Assembly (NCBI GenBank): GCA_036782915.1
Contig: DAIPYE010000017.1
Span: 1-28,437 of the forward strand
Origin: JAEUSI01 sp036782915
Lineage (GTDB): Bacteria; Bacteroidota; Ignavibacteria; Tepidaquicellales; Tepidaquicellaceae
Reading direction: 5' to 3'
DNA: 28,437 nucleotides
Shown here: positions 7,069-14,800 of the stretch, piece by piece
How the letters are laid out: every line of letters starts with the position of its first letter
Numbering within the stretch: position 1 is the first letter of the stretch
Made by a program: the position numbers and the translations under genes
The notes under the pieces: model-generated
Told to the model about the DNA's origin: nothing
The model's database searches: none
Seen by the model: only the letters and a program-made list of their open reading frames with translations

Positions 7069-8084
7069 ATGGATAAGATAAAAATAGTAGTAGATGCAAT
7101 GGGCGGGGATTTTGCTCCATTAAATGAAGTATCCGGCGCAATAATTGCGGCTGAAGAAAAACCGGAAACTTTGGAGATAATCCTTGCAGGGAATGAGAAA
7201 TTAATCAAAGAGGAATTAAGCAAACACAAAGTTCTATTAAAGAATATCTCAATAGTGAATGCTTCCCAGGTTGTCACAATGGGAGATTCTCCTACAGAAT
7301 CTNNNNNNNNNNAACGAAATCAGACTCTTCGATCAGTGTAGGAATAAATTTAGTAAAAGAAAAGAAAGCTGATGCATTCATCAGCGCAGGAAATACAGGC
7401 GCTGTAATGACGGCATCTATTTTAAGATTAGGAAGGATTCAGGGAGTTGGAAGACCGACAATAGGATCACTTTTCCCAACTGATAAAGGTAAAACCATGG
7501 TATTCGATGTTGGTGCGTCTGTTGACTGCAAACCGGCTCATTTACTTGAGTTTGCAATAATGGGAAGTTTATATATGAAGCATTTGTATAATATTGAAAA
7601 ACCCAAAATTGGTCTTTTAAGTGTTGGAGAAGAAAAAAGTAAGGGTGATCTGCTGACACTTGAAGCTTATGAATTACTGGAAAAGTCAAATCTGAATTTT
7701 ATTGGAAATGTCGAGGGCAGAGATGTTTTAAGGGGAAAAGCGGATATAATAGTTTGTGACGGTTTTGTCGGGAATGTAATATTGAAATTTGCTGAAAGTG
7801 TTCTGGATGTTATGAAAAGTAAGTTTAAAAGTTATGCTGAAAAAGGATTTTTTAAAAAAATATGGGTAGGGATGATGTACGGGACTCTGAAAAATGTAGT
7901 ACTGAAAGATTTTGATTATCAGGAATACGGAGGCGTGCCTTTACTTGGAGTGAACGGAATTTCAATTATCGGACACGGAAAGTCATCTCCGATTGCAGTA
8001 AAGAACATGATTTACAGAGCAGAAGAAATGGTGAGGAAAGGAATTAACACAAAAATTGAGCAGGAATTGAAATTAATAAACTGA
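7069..8084 (+). CDS. plsX: Phosphate acyltransferase PlsX (interrupted by an assembly gap)
   Basis: PlsX converts acyl-ACP to acyl-phosphate, the donor for PlsY in the first step of phospholipid synthesis. The N-terminal part (VDAMGGDFAPLNEVSGAI) and the part after the gap (ADAFISAGNTGAVM, then GASVDCKPAHLLEFAIMG, FVGNVILKFAES and GHGKSSPIAVKNM) are all standard. A 10-N gap at 7303-7312 falls after SPTES; the downstream frame resumes at TKSDSS. The reading frames fit only if the true missing length is 2, 5, 8 (and so on) bases; 5 bases would give SPTES-two residues-TKSDSS, which matches the family spacing. The reconstructed protein is about 336 residues, the usual length. The gene follows yceD-rpmF as in many genomes, but fabH, which often follows, is absent. 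The gene is probably intact in the organism. Confidence 0.95.
7303..7312. other. Assembly gap (10 N) inside plsX
   Basis: Ten N characters of arbitrary size. The coding frames on both sides can be joined only if the real gap length leaves a remainder of 2 when divided by 3, so 10 is not the true length. Confidence 0.95.
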
Positions 8085-8105
8085 AAACTGAAAATTCAAA
8101 TTCGA
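8078..8105 (+). repeat. Degenerate 7-bp tandem repeat at the plsX stop codon
   Basis: AAACTGA occurs twice in tandem (8078-8084, 8085-8091), followed by the related units AAATTCA and AATTCGA. The first unit includes the plsX stop codon. On its own it is weak; it gains interest from stronger examples at 18714-18743 and 22011-22042. Confidence 0.4.
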
Positions 8106-8123
8106 TTAATCGACTTTTTTTTT
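8102..8123 (+). terminator. Weak possible terminator after plsX
   Basis: A short TCGA-TTAA-TCGA hairpin (8102-8113) is followed by nine T residues (8115-8123). The stem is only 4 bp, so termination would be weak at best. It sits 17 bp after the plsX stop, before the next transcription block. Confidence 0.35.
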
Positions 8124-8170
8124 AAAACATATAAAAGTATATTCACATAAACAAAGAATAAAATCAAATA

Positions 8171-8377
8171 ATGGCAAAAACACAAACATTTGCTGATAAA
8201 GCAAACAAACTTGGTAAAAAATCTGAACTTTTAGTAATGTGTCCTGATACAAATGTTGAAACTAAGATAATCAACGTTAGAATGGTTGATGCAATAAAAA
8301 CTGATAAAGGGACATATAAATTTTTAGACAGAAACATGAAAGTTTACGAATCCACTTACAAACCATTTAAACAATAA
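8171..8377 (+). CDS. Small basic protein encoded before L28
   Basis: A 68-residue lysine-rich soluble protein (MAKTQTFADKANKLGKK at the start) that I cannot assign to a named family. It has one Cys, no membrane segment and several predicted beta strands (TKIINVRMVDAIKT, GTYKFLDRNMKVYE). It sits 32 bp upstream of rpmB on the same strand, and its size, charge and position suggest a ribosome- or RNA-associated role; that is inference only. It is distinct from L33, L34 and L35, whose motifs are missing. The ATG at 8171 is preceded by an A-rich leader with no clear Shine-Dalgarno site, unlike rpmB. Confidence 0.8.
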   Translation: MAKTQTFADKANKLGKKSELLVMCPDTNVETKIINVRMVDAIKTDKGTYKFLDRNMKVYESTYKPFKQ

Positions 8378-8394
8378 GCTAAAATAAAGTTCAG

Positions 8395-8400
8395 AAGGAG
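8395..8400 (+). promoter_or_regulatory. Shine-Dalgarno site of rpmB
   Basis: AAGGAG ends 9 nt before the rpmB ATG at 8410. Strong sites are rare in this window (the others are before yajC and the DUF937 gene), so it suggests that L28 is efficiently initiated. Confidence 0.75.
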
Positions 8401-8409
8401 ATATAAAAA

Positions 8410-8622
8410 ATGTCCAAAGTATGCCAAATTACGGGTAAAAGACCATTAACCGGAAACAATGTTTCTCATGCAAATAATAAATCAAAGAGAAGACAATTAC
8501 CTAATTTGCAAAAAAAGAGGATCTGGCTGGAAGATGAAAAAAGATGGGTGACTGTCAAAATTTCAGCTAACGGAATAAAAACTCTTGATAAATTAGGTTC
8601 AAAGATTCTGATGAATGCCTGA
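8410..8622 (+). CDS. rpmB: 50S ribosomal protein L28
   Basis: The 70-residue protein has the L28 N-terminus (MSKVCQITGKRPLTGNNVSHANNKSKR in family form) and the central RQLPNLQKKRIWLEDEKRWVTVKISANGIKTLDK block typical of the family. A single Cys follows the start; the zinc ribbon present in some L28 proteins is missing, so this is the non-zinc form. A clear Shine-Dalgarno site supports the ATG at 8410. The last 8 bases overlap the start of the next gene, a glycosyltransferase, which suggests translational coupling. L33 (rpmG), which often follows L28, is not encoded here. Confidence 0.96.
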   Translation: MSKVCQITGKRPLTGNNVSHANNKSKRRQLPNLQKKRIWLEDEKRWVTVKISANGIKTLDKLGSKILMNA

Positions 8623-9364
8623 TCTTTTTCCTCAAAAAAAGAAAATCAGTATAATAATACCTGCTCTTAATGAAGAGAAGTTATTGGAAAGATTACTGAA
8701 ACAGTTTAATCAGGAAATTAAAAAAAAGTTTGATCTTGAAGTTATTGTTAGTGACGGCGGAAGCAGTGATTTAACAATTCAAATAGCAAGAAAACATTCA
8801 GACAATGTAATTTTACATTATAAAAATTCTCGACAGAACATCTCTCAGGGCAGAAATGAAGGCGCAAAAAATTCCCTGGGAGATGTTCTTATTTTTCTGA
8901 ATGCAGATACATTTGTAAAAGATCTTGATCATATGCTTCAGGTTTCCACAGATGAAATTCTGGAAAATGATATTACTGCATTAGCATGTCCTATTTGTGT
9001 TTTTCCGGAAGAAGAAAAATTTTCAGATAAAGCATTTCATTTTTTTTATAATACTTATGTTCATTTGCTTAACAGATTTTTTATGGGAATGGGAAGAGGC
9101 GAATGCCATATTGTCAGCAGAGAAAAGTTTTTCGAAGCAGGAGGATATAATGAAAAGCTTGCTGCCGGAGAAGATTATGATCTGTATAAGAGATTAAAAA
9201 AAAGCGGGAAATTAAAATTCAGAAAGGATATTATTATTTTTGAATCGCCCAGAAGATATAGAAGATTTGGTTATCCGCGAGTATTATGGGACTGGGCAAA
9301 AAATTCTGTTTCAGTGACTTTATTTAACAGATCAATTTCAAAAAAATGGGAAGCAGTCAGATAA
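8615..9364 (+). CDS. Family 2 glycosyltransferase
   Basis: The 249-residue protein begins like a GT2 enzyme: ISIIIPALNEEKLLERLL at residues 11-28, then VSDGGSSD at 45-52, which helps bind the nucleotide-sugar, and FLNADT at 94-99, in place of the DxD metal-binding motif. A GEDYDLYKRLKKSGK segment (about residues 185-199) matches the ED acceptor/catalytic-base motif. The C-terminus is basic and lacks a clear membrane helix. GT2 enzymes transfer sugars to lipids, proteins or polysaccharides at the inner face of the membrane; the acceptor here is unknown. It overlaps rpmB by 8 bp and ends 19 bp before tgt, so it is embedded in a housekeeping operon, an unusual place for a glycosyltransferase. 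Confidence 0.88.
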   Translation: MPDLFPQKKKISIIIPALNEEKLLERLLKQFNQEIKKKFDLEVIVSDGGSSDLTIQIARKHSDNVILHYKNSRQNISQGRNEGAKNSLGDVLIFLNADTFVKDLDHMLQVSTDEILENDITALACPICVFPEEEKFSDKAFHFFYNTYVHLLNRFFMGMGRGECHIVSREKFFEAGGYNEKLAAGEDYDLYKRLKKSGKLKFRKDIIIFESPRRYRRFGYPRVLWDWAKNSVSVTLFNRSISKKWEAVR

Positions 9365-9383
9365 TGAAGTTTGGATTGATATT

Positions 9384-10529
9384 ATGGGTATAAATGAATT
9401 TTTCAATGTTCTTTCAAATACAAATGAAGAAGGAATTAAAGCACGAACAGGAATTATTAAAACATCGAATTCAGAAATTGAAACTCCCGTTTTTATGCCC
9501 GTTGGAACTCTGGGAACAGTAAAGGCAATGGAGCAAAGGGAGCTGCATGAACTTGATGCAAGGATAATTCTTGGAAACACATATCACCTTTTTCTGAGAC
9601 CGGGAATGGAAGTAATGGAGAATGCTAAAGGGCTTCATAATTTTATGAACTGGAATAAAAGCATACTTACAGACAGCGGGGGATTTCAGATATTCAGTTT
9701 GTCGAAATTAAAAAAGATAAGTGAAGAAGGTGTTGAGTTTTCATCACATCTGAACGGCGATAAATATTTTTTTACACCGGAGAAAGTAATAGATATTCAG
9801 AGGATCATCGGATCTGATATTATGATGCCTCTTGATGAATGTCTTCCGCATCCTTCGGAGAGAAAAGTTGTGGAAAAGTCAATTGCACTTACATACAGAT
9901 GGGAAAAAAGATGTTATGAGAGGTATAAAGAAACTTCAGATAAATATGGAAATATTCAGAGATTATTTTCTATAAATCAGGGAAGCACATATCCGGAATT
10001 AAGAAAAAGAAGTATTGAAGAGCTTACTGAAATAGATTTTGACGGTCATGCAATCGGCGGACTTGCTGTCGGAGAAGATAATTTGTTAATGTATGACACT
10101 GTAGATCTTTCAACAGATCTTCTTCCGGAAAATAAGCCAAGATATCTGATGGGTGTAGGAACACCAACAGATCTGCTGGAATGTGTGGAAAGAGGAATAG
10201 ACATGTTTGACTGTGTGATGCCGACAAGGAATGCAAGACACGGAAGATTATTTACCACAACGGGAGATGTGAATATCAAAAGCGCAAAGTATAAGAATAA
10301 TTTTAATTCCCCTGATGAATATTGCAGGACATATACATCGATGAATTTTTCACTGGCATATCTGAGACATTTATTTATTTCAAACGAGATACTGGGTTTT
10401 CAGCTTGCGACTATTCACAATATTGGTTTTTACTTAAAACTTATGGAGAACATCAGGAAATCAATTAAAGAAAATAAATTCAGAGAATTCAAAAAAGATT
10501 TTCTCAACAATTATAATATTAACAATTAA
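9384..10529 (+). CDS. tgt: tRNA-guanine transglycosylase (queuine tRNA-ribosyltransferase)
   Basis: Tgt exchanges guanine 34 of certain tRNAs for preQ1, on the way to queuosine. The 381-residue protein has the expected landmarks: D97 in TDSGGFQIFSL (general acid/base), GGLAVGE near 225-231, and DMFDCVMPTRNARHG from D273, which contains the nucleophilic Asp. In the C-terminal zinc region, however, an ungapped comparison with the E. coli protein (recalled, not computed) keeps only the first Cys (C314) and the His (H345); the second and third Cys are T316 and S319. The structural zinc site is therefore probably lost. tgt-yajC order is conserved in many bacteria. Enzyme identity is secure; retained activity is likely but not proven. 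Confidence 0.95.
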   Translation: MGINEFFNVLSNTNEEGIKARTGIIKTSNSEIETPVFMPVGTLGTVKAMEQRELHELDARIILGNTYHLFLRPGMEVMENAKGLHNFMNWNKSILTDSGGFQIFSLSKLKKISEEGVEFSSHLNGDKYFFTPEKVIDIQRIIGSDIMMPLDECLPHPSERKVVEKSIALTYRWEKRCYERYKETSDKYGNIQRLFSINQGSTYPELRKRSIEELTEIDFDGHAIGGLAVGEDNLLMYDTVDLSTDLLPENKPRYLMGVGTPTDLLECVERGIDMFDCVMPTRNARHGRLFTTTGDVNIKSAKYKNNFNSPDEYCRTYTSMNFSLAYLRHLFISNEILGFQLATIHNIGFYLKLMENIRKSIKENKFREFKKDFLNNYNINN

Positions 10530-10538
10530 CTATTAACA
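10518..10538 (+). repeat. 7-bp tandem repeat at the tgt stop codon
   Basis: ATTAACA, ATTAACT, ATTAACA are three consecutive 7-bp units (10518-10538); the tgt TAA stop lies in the second unit. Low complexity makes chance possible, but it resembles other units found at gene ends in this window. Confidence 0.4.
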
Positions 10539-10581
10539 TAAGATACTAAACAAAAAAAATAATAATCTGAAAGGAAAATAA

Positions 10582-10932
10582 ATGATATCAAATATTTTAA
10601 AACCGTTATTACTTCAGGCAGCACCCGGGGGAATTGAATCAATTCTTTCATCAATAGTTCCTTTTTTACTGATAATTGTAATTTTTTACTTTCTGATATT
10701 AAGACCTCAGCAAAAGAAACAAAAAGAGAGAGCAGTATTACTTGAATCCTTAAAAAAAGGTGATAAGGTTGTCACAGCCGGTGGAATTTACGGAACTGTA
10801 GAAGGTATTGAAGATAAAATTCTTTTGGTTAAAATTGCAGATAATGTAAAAATTAAAATTGAAAGATCATCGGTCACTACAATACTGGGAGTCACAGATA
10901 TTGAACCTGAAAAAAAATCAATGCTGGGGTAG
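10582..10932 (+). CDS. yajC: Preprotein translocase accessory subunit YajC
   Basis: YajC is a small inner-membrane protein associated with SecDF and the Sec translocase. The 116-residue product has one transmembrane helix (about residues 24-40) followed by the diagnostic FLILRPQQKKQKER motif and a cytoplasmic domain with GDKVVTAGGIYGTV. Length is normal. The start ATG at 10582 is preceded by AAAGGA about 7 nt upstream, one of the few good ribosome-binding sites in the window. It follows tgt, the usual order. secD and secF, often next, are not in the window; ribBA follows instead after a 97 bp spacer that contains a hairpin. Confidence 0.95.
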   Translation: MISNILKPLLLQAAPGGIESILSSIVPFLLIIVIFYFLILRPQQKKQKERAVLLESLKKGDKVVTAGGIYGTVEGIEDKILLVKIADNVKIKIERSSVTTILGVTDIEPEKKSMLG

Positions 10933-10954
10933 TTTCACATTTAAACATGTGAAG
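10933..10954 (+). promoter_or_regulatory. Hairpin between yajC and ribBA
   Basis: TTCACAT (10934-10940) pairs with ATGTGAA (10947-10953) around a 6-nt loop, with an extra T-G pair outside. It starts directly after the yajC stop codon and has no T-run. It could be an operator, a processing site or a 3'-end structure. The conserved boxes of the FMN riboswitch, expected before some riboflavin genes, are not present. Confidence 0.4.
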
Positions 10955-11029
10955 AATCAATGAAATTAAATTGCTGTTTGAGAAAAGTGAAAGAATATAA
11001 AGAATACTTATAAACATGAATGAGTAATT

Positions 11030-12359
11030 ATGGTAAAAATAAACCAACAATCGGAAATGAGAAACATAATCAGTAAGAATAAAAAGAAAAATTACAAATT
11101 AAGCAGTATTGAATCTGCTGTTTCTGATTTTAAAAAAGGAAAAATTGTTATTGTTGTGGATGACGAAGACAGGGAAAATGAAGGTGATATGATCTTTTCT
11201 GCTGAGAAGTCTACACCTGAGCTTGTAAATTTTCTTTCAAAGTACGGAAGAGGTTTAATATGTGTTCCTATGGAAGATGAGAGGCTTAATGAACTGGAAC
11301 TTGGTATGATGACAAAGAATAATACATCATTACATGAAACAGCTTTTACAGTCAGTGTAGATTACAGATTCGGAACTACGACAGGCATTTCAGCTTCAGA
11401 CAGAAATAAAACCATACTTTCATTAACAAATAAAAAAACAAAACCTGAAGATCTTGGAAGACCCGGACATATATTTCCGTTAAGATCAGCTCCCGGCGGA
11501 GTTTTAAGAAGAGCCGGTCATACNNNNNNNNNNAGAAGCGACAGTTGATCTTGCAAAACTATCCGGTCACTTTCCGGCAGGTGTTTTATGTGAAGTAATG
11601 AAGGAAAATGGAGAAATGGCAAGACTTCCTGATTTGTTTGAGATAGCGGAAAAGCATAATCTGAAAATTATTTCCATAAAGGATCTGATCCATTTCAGAC
11701 TTGAAAAAGAAAAGCTTGTAGAAAAATTAGTTGATGCGGGACTGCCGAGTAAATTCGGAAGTTTTAAAATAATATTATATAAAAGTCTTGTAGATTCAAA
11801 AGAGCATATTGCAATTGTCAAAGGGAAAATTAATTCCAAAGAGCCGGTTCTGGTAAGAGTTCATTCAGAATGTCTCACAGGAGATGTATTCGGTTCTCTG
11901 AGATGTGATTGCAGGGAGCAGCTTATAGAATCTTTGAGAATGATTGAATCGAATGATAACGGGGTAGTATTGTATATGAGACAGGAAGGAAGAGGTATAG
12001 GACTTCATAATAAGTTAAAGGCGTATAATCTGCAGGAAAAAGGCAGAGATACAGTTCAGGCAAATCTGGACCTTGGTTTTAAATCAGATCTCCGTGATTA
12101 TGGAATTGGCGCTCAGATATTGAGAGATCTCGGTGTAAGAAAAATGAGACTGATGACAAATAATCCAAAAAAGATAGTAGGTTTGAATGCATACGGACTG
12201 GAAATTGTAGAAAGAGTACCTATAGAAATTAAATCAAATCCCGAGAATGCAAATTATCTTCAGACCAAAAGAGATAAGTTAGGACATCTGATTTTGCTTA
12301 ACTCAAAAGATATGAAAACTAAAAATTCAAAAAAACAAAAGATTAAAAAAATCATATAA
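11030..12359 (+). CDS. ribBA: Bifunctional riboflavin enzyme RibBA (interrupted by an assembly gap)
   Basis: RibBA supplies both precursors of riboflavin. The N-terminal domain (DHBP synthase) shows DDEDRENEGDMIF, the LHETAFTVSVD and TGISASDR segments, and APGGVLRRAGH. The C-terminal domain (GTP cyclohydrolase II) has the zinc cysteines in ECLTGDVFGSLRCDC, RQEGRGIGLHNK, and MTNNPKKIVGL. The 10-N gap at 11524-11533 lies in RAGHTEA: joining the bases on either side with nothing between them restores both the frame and the conserved motif exactly. The rebuilt protein is about 439 residues, longer than usual because of a 25-30 residue basic N-terminal extension (an alternative ATG lies at 11057) and a Lys/Asn-rich tail. 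Gene and function are secure. greA begins 2 bp after its stop. Confidence 0.95.
11524..11533. other. Assembly gap (10 N) inside ribBA
   Basis: Ten N characters that appear to stand for zero missing bases: deleting them gives an unbroken ribBA frame through the conserved RAGHTEA motif. Confidence 0.9.
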
Positions 12360-12361
12360 AG

Positions 12362-12847
12362 ATGAAACCATCAGAAGTAGTTTATTTAACAAAGAGGAGA
12401 TTAGTAGAGCTGGAGAATGAATTAATCGAACTCAAAACAGCAGGCAGAAAATATATTGCTGAAAAAATAGCAGAAGCAAGAGCTCATGGTGATTTAAGTG
12501 AAAATGCCGAATACGATGCTGCTAAAGAAGCACAGGGACATCATGAAATGAAGATAGGTAAGCTTGAAACAATGCTTTCCAGAGTAAAGATCATTTCCCC
12601 GGAAGATATGCCGGCTAATGAAGTTTATATTCTTTCTGTAGTAAAAGTCAGGGATCTGATATTAAAAGAAGATATTACATTTTCTTTAGTTTCTCCTGAA
12701 GAAGCTGATTTTGAAAAAGATAAAATATCTGTCACTTCACCAATTGGAAATTCTCTTCTCGGGAAGAAAAAGAACGATATTGTAGAAGTACAGGTTCCTG
12801 CAGGAGTTATGAAATACAAAATTCTTGAAATTTCAAAAATTGAATAA
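12362..12847 (+). CDS. greA: Transcription elongation factor GreA
   Basis: GreA enters the RNA polymerase secondary channel and stimulates cleavage of backtracked transcripts. The 161-residue protein has the N-terminal coiled coil with the acidic tip in GDLSENAEYDAAKE (D and E residues at about 43-50 act in cleavage) and the C-terminal FKBP-like domain with SPIGNSLLGKK and the closing P-A-G-x3-Y-x-I pattern. Length is normal. Only 2 bp separate it from ribBA, so it is co-transcribed. GreB is less likely because of the tip sequence and length. No anomaly is visible. Confidence 0.96.
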   Translation: MKPSEVVYLTKRRLVELENELIELKTAGRKYIAEKIAEARAHGDLSENAEYDAAKEAQGHHEMKIGKLETMLSRVKIISPEDMPANEVYILSVVKVRDLILKEDITFSLVSPEEADFEKDKISVTSPIGNSLLGKKKNDIVEVQVPAGVMKYKILEISKIE

Positions 12848-12851
12848 TTGA

Positions 12852-13763
12852 ATGGAAAATAAAAATTTTGCAGAATTTAAAGTCGGGTTGTTTGTTTCTA
12901 TTGCAGTCTTAGTTGTATTAATGACAATTATATGGGCAAAAGGATGTGCAGTTGGTACAAAAGAGCAGAGTTATGTTGTCTATTTTGAAAAAGTAAGCGG
13001 AATTAATGAAGGTGACCAGGTTAGTGTGAATGGTGTTAGAAAGGGGAAAATTGATAAACTGGAATTAGCCGGAGATTCAGTAAAAATCACATTCAGTATT
13101 GACAAGGAAATTAAGATCAGAAATGATTATAACATTTATGTTGCAGCAACTGAGCTTACCGGTGGAAAAGTTTTATATATTGAACCGGGAAAAAGCAGCA
13201 CTGAAGTCAATCCTGATCAGGCGCTTCATGGAAGCACCGGCGCGGATTTTTCAACAATTATGAATTCTGTTCAGGGTATTACAGTAACAGTAAAAGATCT
13301 GCTTGGAGAATTTAAGAAATCGGCTGATAATCTAAACGGAGTTCTGGCTAATGTTAACAGTATTGTAGGTGATGAGAATTTAAAAGGGAATTTAAGATCC
13401 ACTTTATCGAATCTTGCAGCTTCATCACAAAATATTAATCAGCTGGTTTCAGAAAGCAGAAACGGAATTAACGGTTTGACAAGCAGACTTGGTAATACTG
13501 TAGATAATGTTGATCTGGCTATTGGAGACAACAGCAAGGAATTAAAAAACACATTGAATGAAATTCAAAATCTGACATCTACAGTAGATACATTAGTTTA
13601 CAATTTAAATACCGTAGTTACAGAAATAAATAATAAGGAAAAAGGGATAGGTAAATTTATTACAGATGATAAATTTTTTAACAATATGAATAAAACCCTG
13701 GAAGAAATTGAAAAGCTGACAAAGAAAATCAGAAAGGATGGAGTTAAAATAAATTTATTTTAA
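12852..13763 (+). CDS. MCE/MlaD family lipid-transport protein
   Basis: MCE proteins bind lipids and work with ABC permeases (MlaE type) to move phospholipids between the two membranes. The 303-residue protein has an N-terminal transmembrane helix (about residues 10-30) and then the MCE domain (VYFEKVSGINEGDQVSVNG near residues 43-61, and AATELTGGKVLYIEPG around 99-114). The remainder is a long helical region rich in Asn, Ser and Leu, expected to form a periplasmic barrel or coiled coil. The ATG at 12852 is 4 bp after greA. The partner permease and ATPase are not in the window. It is the last gene of the block and is followed by a terminator. The gene name mlaD would be reasonable but is not certain. 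Confidence 0.9.
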   Translation: MENKNFAEFKVGLFVSIAVLVVLMTIIWAKGCAVGTKEQSYVVYFEKVSGINEGDQVSVNGVRKGKIDKLELAGDSVKITFSIDKEIKIRNDYNIYVAATELTGGKVLYIEPGKSSTEVNPDQALHGSTGADFSTIMNSVQGITVTVKDLLGEFKKSADNLNGVLANVNSIVGDENLKGNLRSTLSNLAASSQNINQLVSESRNGINGLTSRLGNTVDNVDLAIGDNSKELKNTLNEIQNLTSTVDTLVYNLNTVVTEINNKEKGIGKFITDDKFFNNMNKTLEEIEKLTKKIRKDGVKINLF

Positions 13764-13792
13764 GACGACTGTATTGTCAATTAGATTATTAC

Positions 13793-13832
13793 AAAATCTT
13801 ACTTAATGTTATTTTTTAAGTAAGGTTTTTTT
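13793..13832. terminator. Terminator between mlaD-like gene and porQ-like gene
   Basis: AAAATCTTACTTA (13793-13805) pairs with TAAGTAAGGTTTT (13817-13829), including one T-G pair, around an 11-nt loop, and T residues continue to 13832. It ends the plus-strand operon; the opposite gene's stop codon overlaps its T-run at 13831. The T-run on the minus strand is short, so termination is probably mainly rightward. Confidence 0.8.
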
Positions 13833-14787
13833 ATTTCCAGTCATATCCGAGATTTAAACTATGAGTCGATCCAACATTGCCGAGCGAATTAAATGAGTAA
13901 TCGAAAGAATAATTTTCAAGGAATTTAAGTCCTAATCCAAGTGAAAATCCTGCAATTCCCAATGAACTTCCTGTTTTAAGATCCTGTCTTTCTTTATTGT
14001 CATAACCAATTCTGAATCTGACATATTCGCTGAAATCAAATTCGCCGCCGACGGACAGATTGCCCAGTCTGTCGAAAAAGTTTTCCTCGAAAGCAGTAAG
14101 ATTATCGAATTCAAAGTGAATATTTAACGGCAGATGTTCCAGTTTTTTACTGACAGCAATTCTAAGATCTATTGGCAGATCTTCGCTTGTATTGCCGTAT
14201 TCACTTAATTGAAATCCTGCATTTAATAGACTAATCCCGAAATTCCACTGAGTAGAAGGTATCAGATATAACACTCCTAAATCAAATGCCAGTGCAGTTG
14301 AGGAAAATTCATCAATTCCGGAATAAATAAACTTTGTGTTTACACCGTAATGTAACCGGTCATTCAATAAATTTGAATATCCGATGGAAACAGCTATTTC
14401 ATTGGAAGAAAATGTCCCGAGATTGTTTGATTGTTCATCAAATTTTTCGAAGCTTCCGTAATTAATATATCTGATCCCACCTCCGAAATATCCTGAATTT
14501 TTATATTTTTGCCCGTAAGCAATATTCCCTGAATTAATATCAAGTAGATATTTGAAAAACCCCACTGAAGCCTGAGTTTTTTTAAGAGTGGATAAAGCAG
14601 CCGGATTATAAAAAATTGAGAGAACATCGTTTGTGTTTGAGGAGAAGCTACCTCCAAGTGAGGCTGGTCTGGCGCCTGCATCTAAATTAAGAAAATCGTA
14701 TGTAGTATTACTTTGAGAGTAAGCTGAATAACTAATTAAGATATTAAAAAGAACAATAACAATTGCAAGAATTTTTATGTTTTTCAT
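13831..14787 (-). CDS. PorQ/PorV-like outer-membrane beta-barrel protein
   Basis: The protein begins with a signal peptide and has the FadL/PorV-like barrel organisation: FLNLDAGARPASLGG just after the signal peptide, FYNPAAL, a GFFKYLLDINSGNIAYG segment, IRYINYGSFEKFDE, and regularly alternating strands to the C-terminus. The YINYGSF and LGTFSSNE elements are close to PorQ of the type IX secretion system. PorQ and PorV act at the outer membrane in export or surface attachment. I choose the ATG at 14787 (318 residues) because it is directly followed by a good signal peptide; a TTG at 14811 would add eight residues. Convergent with the mlaD-like gene. A closely related family member (PorV) is the main alternative. 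Confidence 0.8.
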   Translation of the reverse strand: MKNIKILAIVIVLFNILISYSAYSQSNTTYDFLNLDAGARPASLGGSFSSNTNDVLSIFYNPAALSTLKKTQASVGFFKYLLDINSGNIAYGQKYKNSGYFGGGIRYINYGSFEKFDEQSNNLGTFSSNEIAVSIGYSNLLNDRLHYGVNTKFIYSGIDEFSSTALAFDLGVLYLIPSTQWNFGISLLNAGFQLSEYGNTSEDLPIDLRIAVSKKLEHLPLNIHFEFDNLTAFEENFFDRLGNLSVGGEFDFSEYVRFRIGYDNKERQDLKTGSSLGIAGFSLGLGLKFLENYSFDYSFNSLGNVGSTHSLNLGYDWK

Positions 14788-14800
14788 TTTTTTATGGTTA

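Noticed and set aside
10933..11029. FMN riboswitch before ribBA.
   Set aside because: The conserved FMN-binding boxes are not present in the 97-bp leader.
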